Below, one piece after another: positions 52,510 through 60,649 of a stretch of DNA of 64,000 bases; the first letter of the stretch is position 1; each line of letters begins with the position of its first letter. The notes under the pieces were generated by a model. That model did no database searches, was not told the origin of the DNA, and was given only the letters and a program-made list of their open reading frames with translations. The position numbers were made by a program, and so were the translations under genes. Location of the stretch: positions 240,770-304,769 of the forward strand of contig NZ_FRCN01000015.1 of the NCBI RefSeq assembly GCF_900142925.1, written 5' to 3'. The DNA comes from Chitinophaga sp. CF418. Lineage in GTDB: Bacteria; Bacteroidota; Bacteroidia; Chitinophagales; Chitinophagaceae.

Positions 52510-54597
52510 ATGAGCAATAACAAGACTATTTCTACGAATGTGCCGCTGAATGACCGAGACCTTAGCTGGTTATCGTTCAACTACCGGGTATTATGTATGG
52601 CTAAAAATGAGGAAGTGCCTTTGTATGAGAGGATCAAATTCCTATCTATCTTCTCTTCCAACTTAGATGAATTTTTCCGTGTGCGCATGCCGGCTGTCCT
52701 GGCAGTGAATAAACTGTTACATCGTAATCCCGAGGCTGCAGGAGAGGATATTCTTTCACAGGATACCCTGCCTGCCATTCAGCGCGAGATCAACAGACAG
52801 CTGGGAGAATTCGGCCGCACATTGACAGGGCAGCTATTGCCTGCATTGCGTAGTCATAATATACACCTGTATTACAATGAATCCTTACATACTTTACACC
52901 TTGAGCACCTGCGGGAATATTTCCTGACAAGAGTGCTGAGTTTTCTGCAGCCATTGTGGCTGCGGAAGAAGAAACCGGAAGAGGTATTCCTGGAGAATAA
53001 CCAGCTGTACTTTGTTGTCTCCCTCACGGAAGATAGTAAGCCCGATATGCTGCAATATGCGCTGGTAAATATTCCCAGCGCAGCATTGCCCCGCTTTATA
53101 GAATTGCCCGCACTGGAGAATGTGTATTACATCGCCATGCTGGATGATGTGATCAGGGAGAATGTAGGCTTCCTGTTCCCTGGATATACGGTGGCCGGCT
53201 GTTACAGCATCAAGATTACCCGCGATGCGGAAACAGATTTGAATGAACTGGCCAGTGATATACTTGAGCAGGTAGAGACCATGATCCAGAAAAGGGAACT
53301 GGGTATTCCCACCCGTTTCCTGTACGACGCTGCAATGCCGCTGGCTCTGCAGAAGCTCTTGTCAGTTTATTTCCACATCCTCCCGGAAGAAATGGTAGAA
53401 GGTGGCCGTTATCATAACCTGAAGGATCTGAATGACCTGCCGATGCCGGTAAAGTTGCCAGCCTTCAGTTATCCGAAACAGCCCTCCATACAGGTGCCTG
53501 TATTAGAAGAAGCTCCCCGTTTGCTGGACGAAGTGGCAAAGCGGGATATCCTGTTGCACGCTCCTTACCAGCGGTACGATTACATCCTGCGTTTCTTTAA
53601 TGAAGCGGCGGTGGACCCTAATGTACAGGAGATCTATATCACCCTGTACCGCATTGCTTCAAGTTCACAGATTGCGAATGCGCTGATCAGCGCCGCTCAC
53701 AATGGTAAGCAGGTGACGGTATTTGTGGAGCTGAAAGCCCGTTTTGATGAAGCCAACAATATCCGCTGGGCCAAAAAGATGAAGGCTGCAGGGGTAAAGA
53801 TCATATACAGTATACCCGGTCTGAAAGTACATGCCAAGATCGCATTGGTTAAACGCCGTCGCGGATACAAGTGGGATTATGCAGGACTGATGGCTACGGG
53901 TAACTTCAATGAAACAACAGCGCGATTCTACACAGATCATGTGCTGATGACAGCCCATCCCGGTATTACACAGGAGCTGGAATTGCTGTTCCTGTACCTG
54001 CAGGCCAGGGAGCAACCCGGTAAATATAAGTTCCTTACTTTCCAGCATCTGCTGGTAGCGCAGTTCAACATGATGGACCGCTTTAAAGAGCTGATCGGCC
54101 GTGAGATTGAGAATGCCCGTGCAGGCAAGCCGGCAAAGATCACTATTAAACTGAATAACCTGCAGGAGAAAGAGATGATCGCCAGCCTGTATGCCGCCAG
54201 CCAGGAGGGAGTACAGATCGATCTGATAGCCCGCAGTATATGCTGTCTTATGCCGGAACAGCCGGAAAGCAGTAATATCAGGGTACGCCGGATAGTGGAC
54301 CGTTACCTGGAACATGCCAGGGTCTTTATCTTCCATAATAATGGCAATGAAGAGGTCTATATGGGATCGGCAGACTGGATGAACCGCAACCTGCACAGGC
54401 GTATTGAGGTTTGCTTCCCGGTATATGATCCTCAGTTACAGGAACAACTGAAAGAGATCATCAGGTTGCAGCTGGCAGATAATACCAATGCGGTGAAACT
54501 GGATGCGGAAATACGTAATATTGATATTGTTCCGGAGGAAGGCGCCACCCGTGTAAATGCCCAGCAGGCTATATACCAGTATATACAGTCATTGTAG
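52510..54597 (+). CDS. ppk1: Polyphosphate kinase 1
   Basis: 695 residues, normal size. Features: RDLSWLSFNYRVL at the N-terminus, the first phospholipase-D-like repeat with the phospho-His in LKVHAKIALVKRR, GNFNETTARFYTDH, and the second repeat ending ADWMNRNLHRRIEVCFPV. It polymerises the terminal phosphate of ATP into polyphosphate at the membrane. The start ATG lies two bases after the HD-Pycsar-effector-like gene, and thioredoxin, DUF4442 and MBL genes follow closely, so it is in a five-gene operon. An exopolyphosphatase gene, often its neighbour, is not here. Confidence 0.97.
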   Translation: MSNNKTISTNVPLNDRDLSWLSFNYRVLCMAKNEEVPLYERIKFLSIFSSNLDEFFRVRMPAVLAVNKLLHRNPEAAGEDILSQDTLPAIQREINRQLGEFGRTLTGQLLPALRSHNIHLYYNESLHTLHLEHLREYFLTRVLSFLQPLWLRKKKPEEVFLENNQLYFVVSLTEDSKPDMLQYALVNIPSAALPRFIELPALENVYYIAMLDDVIRENVGFLFPGYTVAGCYSIKITRDAETDLNELASDILEQVETMIQKRELGIPTRFLYDAAMPLALQKLLSVYFHILPEEMVEGGRYHNLKDLNDLPMPVKLPAFSYPKQPSIQVPVLEEAPRLLDEVAKRDILLHAPYQRYDYILRFFNEAAVDPNVQEIYITLYRIASSSQIANALISAAHNGKQVTVFVELKARFDEANNIRWAKKMKAAGVKIIYSIPGLKVHAKIALVKRRRGYKWDYAGLMATGNFNETTARFYTDHVLMTAHPGITQELELLFLYLQAREQPGKYKFLTFQHLLVAQFNMMDRFKELIGREIENARAGKPAKITIKLNNLQEKEMIASLYAASQEGVQIDLIARSICCLMPEQPESSNIRVRRIVDRYLEHARVFIFHNNGNEEVYMGSADWMNRNLHRRIEVCFPVYDPQLQEQLKEIIRLQLADNTNAVKLDAEIRNIDIVPEEGATRVNAQQAIYQYIQSL

Positions 54598-54613
54598 ACA
54601 GATAAATTAACGT

Positions 54614-55126
54614 ATGCAGAAATATTTATTACTACCCATTGTGATAATGATGTGTGCTATAGGTAAAGCACATGCACAGGAAAAACCCGTCCTGGATCTC
54701 CAGCATATTTATGACCCTGGTGCAGATGCAGCGGCTGATCTGCAGAAAGCAGAACAACAGGCAGCAGCAACTAATAAACATGTGCTGGTCCAGATTGGCG
54801 GCAACTGGTGCATCTGGTGTAAACGCTTCTATAAGTTTGTACGTGAGGATTCAACCCTGAACGCTTTGCAGGAGAAAAACTATGTAGTGTACCATCTGAA
54901 TTACAGCAAAGAGAATAAGAACCTGCCATTGCTGAAACAGCTGGGATATCCGCAGCGCTTTGGATTCCCGGTGCTGGTTATTCTTGATGCGAAAGGGAAC
55001 AGGCTGCTTACGCAGAATTCCGGTTTGCTGGAATCTGCAGATACTTACGATAAGGACAAGGTGGCCGACATGCTGAAGCAGTGGTCGCCGGACGCATTGA
55101 ATCCTGCCCATTACACCAATCAATAA
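54614..55126 (+). CDS. Periplasmic thioredoxin-like protein
   Basis: 170 residues with a signal peptide (MQKYLLLPIVIMMCAIGKAH, cleavage near AQ). The domain has the active-site motif GGNWCIWCKRF (C66, C69) and FGFPVLVILDAKG with the cis-Pro. It matches the thioredoxin_7 / DUF255-like group of exported thiol-disulfide proteins. Function probably reduction or isomerisation of disulfides in the periplasm. Sixteen bases from ppk1. Confidence 0.9.
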   Translation: MQKYLLLPIVIMMCAIGKAHAQEKPVLDLQHIYDPGADAAADLQKAEQQAAATNKHVLVQIGGNWCIWCKRFYKFVREDSTLNALQEKNYVVYHLNYSKENKNLPLLKQLGYPQRFGFPVLVILDAKGNRLLTQNSGLLESADTYDKDKVADMLKQWSPDALNPAHYTNQ

Positions 55127-55133
55127 AGTCATT

Positions 55134-55637
55134 ATGGAGCATTCCACGTCTCATCCAGCTGTCCGGTCATTTATCCGCTTTGCCGGACATCGGTTTAAGT
55201 TCTCCCTGTTTCTTTTATGGAAGCTGCCCAGCGCATGGCTGGCAGGAGTGAGGTTGAAGCAGTTGGAGGAGGGGCAATGCACAACAGTAGTTCCCTTTAG
55301 GTGGTTGTCACAGAATCCTTTCCGGTCCACCTATTTTGCCTGTCTGGCAATGGCGGCGGAAATGAGCACGGGGTTGCTGTCTATAATGTATACACGTGCT
55401 GCCGCTCCCAGACGTGTGTCCATGCTGGTAACAGGCATGGAAGCTTCTTTTGTGAAAAAGGCGACTGGCAAGACCTGGTTCACCTGTCAGGACGGAGCGG
55501 CGATAAAAGCAGCTATAGCACGTACAGCCGCTACCGGCGAGCCTGAAGTGCTTACGGTGAACAGTATCGGGAAAAGCCGGGATGGCACACTAATTGCCTC
55601 TTTCGCCATCACCTGGTCCTTCAAAGGAAAAGCATAG
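55134..55637 (+). CDS. DUF4442 hotdog-fold thioesterase-like protein
   Basis: 167 residues. The pattern KLPSAWLAGVRLKQLEEGQC, NPFRSTYFACLAMAAEMSTG and SMLVTGMEASFVKKATGKTW fits the DUF4442 family, predicted hotdog thioesterases. No signal peptide. Seven bases after the thioredoxin gene in the ppk1 operon. No substrate known. Confidence 0.85.
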   Translation: MEHSTSHPAVRSFIRFAGHRFKFSLFLLWKLPSAWLAGVRLKQLEEGQCTTVVPFRWLSQNPFRSTYFACLAMAAEMSTGLLSIMYTRAAAPRRVSMLVTGMEASFVKKATGKTWFTCQDGAAIKAAIARTAATGEPEVLTVNSIGKSRDGTLIASFAITWSFKGKA

Positions 55638-55676
55638 ACAGGAATATACCATTACAGATCAATTCAAACACACTAC

Positions 55677-57080
55677 ATGAAAATTGCATTTCACGGGGCG
55701 GCACGTACAGTTACCGGGTCTAAACACCTTATTTCGTTAAAGAATGGCAAGAAGATACTGCTGGACTGCGGTATGTTCCAGGGAATGGGCCGGGAGACGG
55801 ACGCGATGAATGAAGACTTTGGATTTGACGCGGCGGAAGTTACCTACATGATCCTCTCACACGCACATATCGATCACTCGGGGCTAATACCATTATTGGT
55901 AAAAAGAGGATTCAAGGGAACCATTTATTGTACACCGGCCACTTTTGATCTGACAGAGATCCTGCTGCTTGATTCTGCCAAGATCCAGGAAGATGATACT
56001 AAGTTTAAGAACAAGAAACTGAGAAAAGAGGGGCAACCGGAAGTAGCGCCTTTATATACTGTTGACGATGCAACGCGTAGTGTAGCCGCCCTGAAGAAAG
56101 TGGACTATAAGACCTGGTTCCGCATAGATGAGGATGTGGAGATCTATTTCACGGATGCCGGACATATCATAGGAAGTGCAGCGGTGCACGTACGCATCGC
56201 CGAAAACGGAAAGACAACACAGATCTCCTTCAGTGGAGACATCGGCCGTTATAATGACGCCATATTACGATCCCCCGATATTTTCCCCCAGGCAGACTAC
56301 ATTTTACTGGAATCTACCTACGGCAGCACCTTACATGCGGAGGCTGCTCCTTCAGATGATCTGCTGATCAAATATATTCATGATACCTGTAAAGTGAAGA
56401 AAGGGAAACTGATCATCCCCGCCTTCAGTGTGGGCCGTACCCAGGAGATCCTGTATGCCCTGAACAGGGCAGGACTGGAGGGTAAGCTGCCCAAGGTGGA
56501 CATCTTTGTGGATAGTCCCCTGTCCCTGGAGGCTACTGACGTGGTAAGGCATCATCCGGAAGTATTCAATAAGACGGTTGCCAAAATGATGGAAATTGAC
56601 GACGATCCTTTCGACTTCCCCGGTCTGCACTACATTGAGAGGGTAGATGACTCAAAAGCACTGAACTTTCGCCAGGAACCCTGTGTGATCATTTCTGCTT
56701 CAGGTATGGCGGAGGCCGGCAGGGTGAAGCATCATATTGCCAACAATATCGGCGACAGCCGGAATACGATCCTGATAGTCGGATATTGTGAGCCGCAGTC
56801 TCTGGGTGGTCGCCTGATGAGAGGGGCCAGGGAAGTTTCTATCTATGGCACCCACTACGACGTGAATGCCGAGGTGGGGGTGATCCGTTCTATGAGCGCC
56901 CATGGCGACTATGAGGATCTCAGCCAGTGGCTGTCCTGCCAGGACGCTAAGGAAGTGAAAAAGTTATTCCTGGTACACGGGGAGTACGAAGTACAGCAAA
57001 TATTCCGTAACTGGTTGATAAAGAAAGGGTTTTCGGATGTTGAGATCCCGGAGCGTCATTCGGAGATCGGGTTGGGATAA
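55677..57080 (+). CDS. MBL-fold/beta-CASP ribonuclease-like protein
   Basis: 467 residues. The zinc motif HAHIDHSG, later GHIIGSAAVHV (metal His), FSGDIGRY and LLESTYGST form the metallo-beta-lactamase core. The beta-CASP part (GKLIIPAFSVGRTQEILYAL) and the C-terminal HGDYEDLSQW with LVHGE complete the RNA-processing (RMMBL) signature. The family includes CPSF73-like and YgjK/RNase J-related exonucleases; the role here is RNA turnover by inference. No KH domain. Last gene of the ppk1 operon. Confidence 0.93.
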   Translation: MKIAFHGAARTVTGSKHLISLKNGKKILLDCGMFQGMGRETDAMNEDFGFDAAEVTYMILSHAHIDHSGLIPLLVKRGFKGTIYCTPATFDLTEILLLDSAKIQEDDTKFKNKKLRKEGQPEVAPLYTVDDATRSVAALKKVDYKTWFRIDEDVEIYFTDAGHIIGSAAVHVRIAENGKTTQISFSGDIGRYNDAILRSPDIFPQADYILLESTYGSTLHAEAAPSDDLLIKYIHDTCKVKKGKLIIPAFSVGRTQEILYALNRAGLEGKLPKVDIFVDSPLSLEATDVVRHHPEVFNKTVAKMMEIDDDPFDFPGLHYIERVDDSKALNFRQEPCVIISASGMAEAGRVKHHIANNIGDSRNTILIVGYCEPQSLGGRLMRGAREVSIYGTHYDVNAEVGVIRSMSAHGDYEDLSQWLSCQDAKEVKKLFLVHGEYEVQQIFRNWLIKKGFSDVEIPERHSEIGLG

Positions 57081-57116
57081 GCTTATCCCCGTTTGGGGTT
57101 CGATTTAATAAGGATA

Positions 57117-57206
57117 CAGCTTCGTTTCTCCTATGTCCAACTTACGTTCATCTTACGTTCAAAGACCTAGGATGAACGTAAGATGGACATAGGAGAAACG
57201 AAGCTG
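57117..57206. repeat. 36-base near-perfect inverted repeat (cruciform/hairpin)
   Basis: Arms 57117-57152 and 57171-57206 match at 35 of 36 positions around an 18-base loop. Within the first arm and loop the unit CTTACGTTCA occurs twice in tandem (57141 and 57152). No T run follows, so it is not a simple terminator. It lies between the end of the ppk1 operon and the M1 peptidase gene; the 277-base gap also holds the bidirectional terminator of the latter. Confidence 0.85.
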
Positions 57207-57303
57207 AAGCGATATCAGAACGGGATCATAAGTAAGTTCAAACCGGTTAAAAGCCTTATGTTCAGTGCTTCTTCTCTGCTACGCAGGAATATAATATGTA
57301 CAA

Positions 57304-57340
57304 AGAAAAAGGGGCTCGTCTCAGACGAACCCCTTTTTCT
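57304..57340. terminator. Bidirectional terminator of the M1 peptidase gene
   Basis: AAAAAGGGGCTCGTCT and AGACGAACCCCTTTTT, one mismatch, with T runs on both sides. Confidence 0.88.
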
Positions 57341-57357
57341 TTATTTCTTCAGCTGCT

Positions 57358-59895
57358 TTAATTCTTCAGCTCGCTCGCTACTTTCTTCATATAATCACTT
57401 TGTTTGAGCAGGCCCGTTTTCTTGTCGGGGCTGGCCATAGCGGCTTTTTCTTCTTTATTCCTGGCAATTGGCTGCAGAAGGCTTACCAGGTAATTGTTGA
57501 CCATTTTGTTGTTGAACAGAAGGGCCATCTGTTTGATATCTTCCACACCTTTCAGCACTTCGTCGGTATTATCTACAAGGCTCAGGATAGACAGATATTG
57601 GATCGCCGCATCCAGTTTATCCTGACCGCTAGCTTCATTGAAGGCCCTGGCAAAGAAAGGGAGGTCTGCTTCATTACCTTTCTGGGCATATATACCTGCG
57701 ATCGCGTTGCTCAAAGCGCCTTTGGAATCTTTTTCCATTTGCTTGGCCAGTGTGTAGCCCTTTTCCAGGTCCAGGGCACCCAGGCTTTCCAGGGCTGCAC
57801 CTGCGGCTGCATAAGAAGGGTCTTTTGCTGCCGCTTCGAAGATCGATGTTAATTTAACGTCTTTTAGCGAACCCAGTTGTGTCAGCGCTGCCGCACGTAC
57901 TGTTGCATTCTCGTCTTTCTTCGCCAACTCCTGGAGGGTGGTGAAAGTTGCCGCTTTTACAGTAGGATCTGTCAGTTTCAGACCGCTGATGGCCAGTGCG
58001 CGCAGTCCATAGAATTTATCTTTCAGAGCCGCAGCTACCACTTTCAGGGCAGCCGGATTGGTACTCTGTTCTTTCAGGCAGGCTTCGATAGCTTCCCGGC
58101 GGTCCAGGTATTCCGGAGCATGGGAATATTGGAAGATATAAGCGTTAATATTCTTGTCCTCTGTTTTAGTGGCCAGCAGCACCTTGTCGCCATCAAAGTT
58201 GACCAGGTCTGGTTTCACCTCAGCAGGGAGGGTGAAAGTGCTTACTTTATCAGTGATGGTCACTTTGTGACGTACCTTCTTACCACCAGCGTAAACATCA
58301 ATGGCTACCGGCAACTGGAAAATCTTATTGCCCTGCTGTTGCTGTGCTACAGTAACGGTAACGGTTTTGGCGGCTTCATTGTAGCTGGATTTAATATCCA
58401 GTACAGGATAACCCTGGCCAAAGTACCATTGATTGAAGAACCAGTTCAGATCCTGGCCGCTTACTTCTTCAAAAGCAAGACGCAGCTGGTGGGCTTCGGC
58501 AGCCTTGAAAGCGTTTGTTTTGAGGTAGAGGTTCAGCGATTTGAAGAAGGCGCTGTCACCTACCACATTGCGCAGCATGTTCAGGATGCGGCCACCTTTC
58601 TGATAGCTGATGGCATCGAACATATCTTCTTTATCACGGTAGTGGAAGCGCACCAGGTCTTTGTCGCCTGAGTACTGGGCAAACTTCTCGTAGCTCTGCA
58701 TCGCCTTGTACGAGTGGTCGTCTGCAGCGTCTTTGCCATATTTATAAGCCATCCAGAGGTATTCGCTGTAATCGGCAAATGACTCGTTCAGTGTCAGGTT
58801 GCTCCATGATTCTGCTGTTACCAGGTCGCCAAACCAGTGGTGGAACAGCTCGTGGGCGATCACCGCCTCGTTATAGTTGTTATTATCCAGGAGTTCCCTG
58901 TCTGTCTTTTGCAGGAAGTCGCCATGAATGGTAGCGGTGGTATTTTCCATAGCACCTGACACATAATCTCTTACCACCACCTGGGAGTATTTAGCCCAGG
59001 GATATTCGTATCCGAGTATGTTGGAGTAGAAGGTCAGCATTTCAGGGGTATTACCGAAAATGGCTTTAGCGTAGGGAGCATATGCCTTTTCCACATAATA
59101 ATTCACTTCTTTACCTTTCCACTGGTCTTTGATGACAGCGAAGTCGCCGACAGCCATCATGAACAGGTAAGGAGAATGTGGCAGATCCATTTTCCAGTAG
59201 TCGGTACGGGTGCCATCTGCATTGTTTTTCTGGCTAACCAGCTTACCATTGGAGAGGGTCACATATTTCTTATCAACAGTAATACTGATCTCTTCTGTGC
59301 TTTTCTGGGCAGTACGGTCTATGGTAGGGAACCAGGCGGAGCTGGATTCTGTTTCTCCCTGTGTCCAGATCTGTACCGGTTTATTCTTTACACTACTGTC
59401 TGGATTGATGAAATACAAGCCTTTGGCATCTGTAATAGCACTGCTGCCTTCAGATTTTACGTCTTCCGGACGGGCTACATAATCTATGTAGACAATAAAG
59501 GATTCGGTTTTCTGGTAAGCCTTATCCAGGGCAATATGCAGTTGCAGACTGTCATACTTGTACTTGAGGGGGAGGTTCTTTCCACTTTTTACAATAGCTA
59601 CCTGTTTGATATCCATTGCCTTAGCGTCCAGTATGAGGGAGTCTGTCTGATAAAAATGCGGTTTCAGGGTAAGCCAGGCTTTTCCTATTAAATATCTTTT
59701 GGCATAATCAAAACGAACATCCAGTTTGGTGTGAACCAGGTCATGCACTTTTGTTGAGGTGGCGCGATAGATTTTAAGGGAGGGATCTTCCTGCTGAGAG
59801 GGGGCCTGTTGCGCAGCAACCGGGGTAACATATATTACCCCTGAGAGACTTGCCAACAGTACACTTTTGAGCGTGTGCCGCAAAGGTTTGAACAT
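57358..59895 (-). CDS. M1 family zinc aminopeptidase, exported
   Basis: 845 residues from the ATG at 59895 (MFKPLRHTLKSVLLASLSG), signal peptide cleaved near VAAQQ. The exopeptidase motif SGAMENTTAT, the zinc motif VIAHELFHHWFGDLV and the third ligand in NLTLNESFADYSEYL are all present. The C-terminal 300 residues are helical repeats of the HEAT-like ERAP1 type. The enzyme removes N-terminal residues from peptides in the periplasm. Single gene on the minus strand. The longer frame to 59937 adds 14 residues with no signal value. Confidence 0.95.
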   Translation of the reverse strand: MFKPLRHTLKSVLLASLSGVIYVTPVAAQQAPSQQEDPSLKIYRATSTKVHDLVHTKLDVRFDYAKRYLIGKAWLTLKPHFYQTDSLILDAKAMDIKQVAIVKSGKNLPLKYKYDSLQLHIALDKAYQKTESFIVYIDYVARPEDVKSEGSSAITDAKGLYFINPDSSVKNKPVQIWTQGETESSSAWFPTIDRTAQKSTEEISITVDKKYVTLSNGKLVSQKNNADGTRTDYWKMDLPHSPYLFMMAVGDFAVIKDQWKGKEVNYYVEKAYAPYAKAIFGNTPEMLTFYSNILGYEYPWAKYSQVVVRDYVSGAMENTTATIHGDFLQKTDRELLDNNNYNEAVIAHELFHHWFGDLVTAESWSNLTLNESFADYSEYLWMAYKYGKDAADDHSYKAMQSYEKFAQYSGDKDLVRFHYRDKEDMFDAISYQKGGRILNMLRNVVGDSAFFKSLNLYLKTNAFKAAEAHQLRLAFEEVSGQDLNWFFNQWYFGQGYPVLDIKSSYNEAAKTVTVTVAQQQQGNKIFQLPVAIDVYAGGKKVRHKVTITDKVSTFTLPAEVKPDLVNFDGDKVLLATKTEDKNINAYIFQYSHAPEYLDRREAIEACLKEQSTNPAALKVVAAALKDKFYGLRALAISGLKLTDPTVKAATFTTLQELAKKDENATVRAAALTQLGSLKDVKLTSIFEAAAKDPSYAAAGAALESLGALDLEKGYTLAKQMEKDSKGALSNAIAGIYAQKGNEADLPFFARAFNEASGQDKLDAAIQYLSILSLVDNTDEVLKGVEDIKQMALLFNNKMVNNYLVSLLQPIARNKEEKAAMASPDKKTGLLKQSDYMKKVASELKN

Positions 59896-60073
59896 GATTG
59901 TTAACTGTTTTTGGCACGAATTAACAGGTTTTATCACAAATAATTGTGATCTGAGCTGTTAATATTAACTAAATCATGATAATTGGCCATAATTCAGGAT
60001 CATTCGCAAAGCCCCCGCCCGGTAAGTGTTTAAAAATGCTATTTTTGTCGCTGTCCAGTTAAATTACCATGTT

Positions 60074-60574
60074 ATGATAAAAGCAATTGTGAATGGAGAT
60101 CAGCCGTTTGTAGTCGATACAGATACACTCCCTTTTACCAGTAATGGCCAGCCTGTAAAGTGGTCGGGCGTAGCTCTTCCTAATGGTAATCATAGTATTA
60201 TACTGGACGGCAGGAGTTATGTGGCCCAGGTGATCAAAGTGGACCGCGACACAAAAACGGTCACTATTATGATAGATCAGCAGGAGTATGCAGTGGTCGT
60301 AGAAGAGCCGATAGACCAGTTGCTGGCGGAAATGGGCATGAAGAATGCCCTGACCCATAAGGTGAATGACCTGAAGGCGGCTATGCCGGGCCTTGTACTG
60401 AAAGTACTGGTAGAGCCGGGGCAAGCCATAAAAAAGGGCGATCCGGTATTGATACTGGAAGCCATGAAAATGGAGAATGTATTCAAAGCTGCGGCAGATG
60501 CTGTGGTAAAAGAAGTAAGGGTAAAAGAACGTACGGCAGTAGAGAAAGGAGAGGTGCTGGTTATCTTGGAATAG
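60074..60574 (+). CDS. Biotin/lipoyl-attachment domain protein (carboxylase carrier subunit type)
   Basis: 166 residues from the ATG at 60074 (MIKAIVNGDQPFVV). The C-terminal domain has the biotinylation motif ILEAMKMEN (Lys in AMKM), preceded by the typical PGLVLKVLVEPGQAIKKGDP. The N-terminal half is the linker/beta domain found in the biotin carrier of acyl-CoA (propionyl-CoA, acetyl-CoA or oxaloacetate) carboxylases of Bacteroidota. The biotin carboxylase and transferase genes are not in the window. TATTTTTG at 60038-60045, just upstream, is a plausible -7 element. Confidence 0.9.
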   Translation: MIKAIVNGDQPFVVDTDTLPFTSNGQPVKWSGVALPNGNHSIILDGRSYVAQVIKVDRDTKTVTIMIDQQEYAVVVEEPIDQLLAEMGMKNALTHKVNDLKAAMPGLVLKVLVEPGQAIKKGDPVLILEAMKMENVFKAAADAVVKEVRVKERTAVEKGEVLVILE

Positions 60575-60649
60575 ATTTTGTAATTAATTAAATCAATCAT
60601 AAGCGATCTGGAATGACGGATTAGTCCGTCATTCGTAGTTATTCAAGAA

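Noticed and set aside
57183..57407. 74-codon frame starting in the inverted repeat
   Set aside because: Runs through the hairpin and terminator into the peptidase gene; no coding features.
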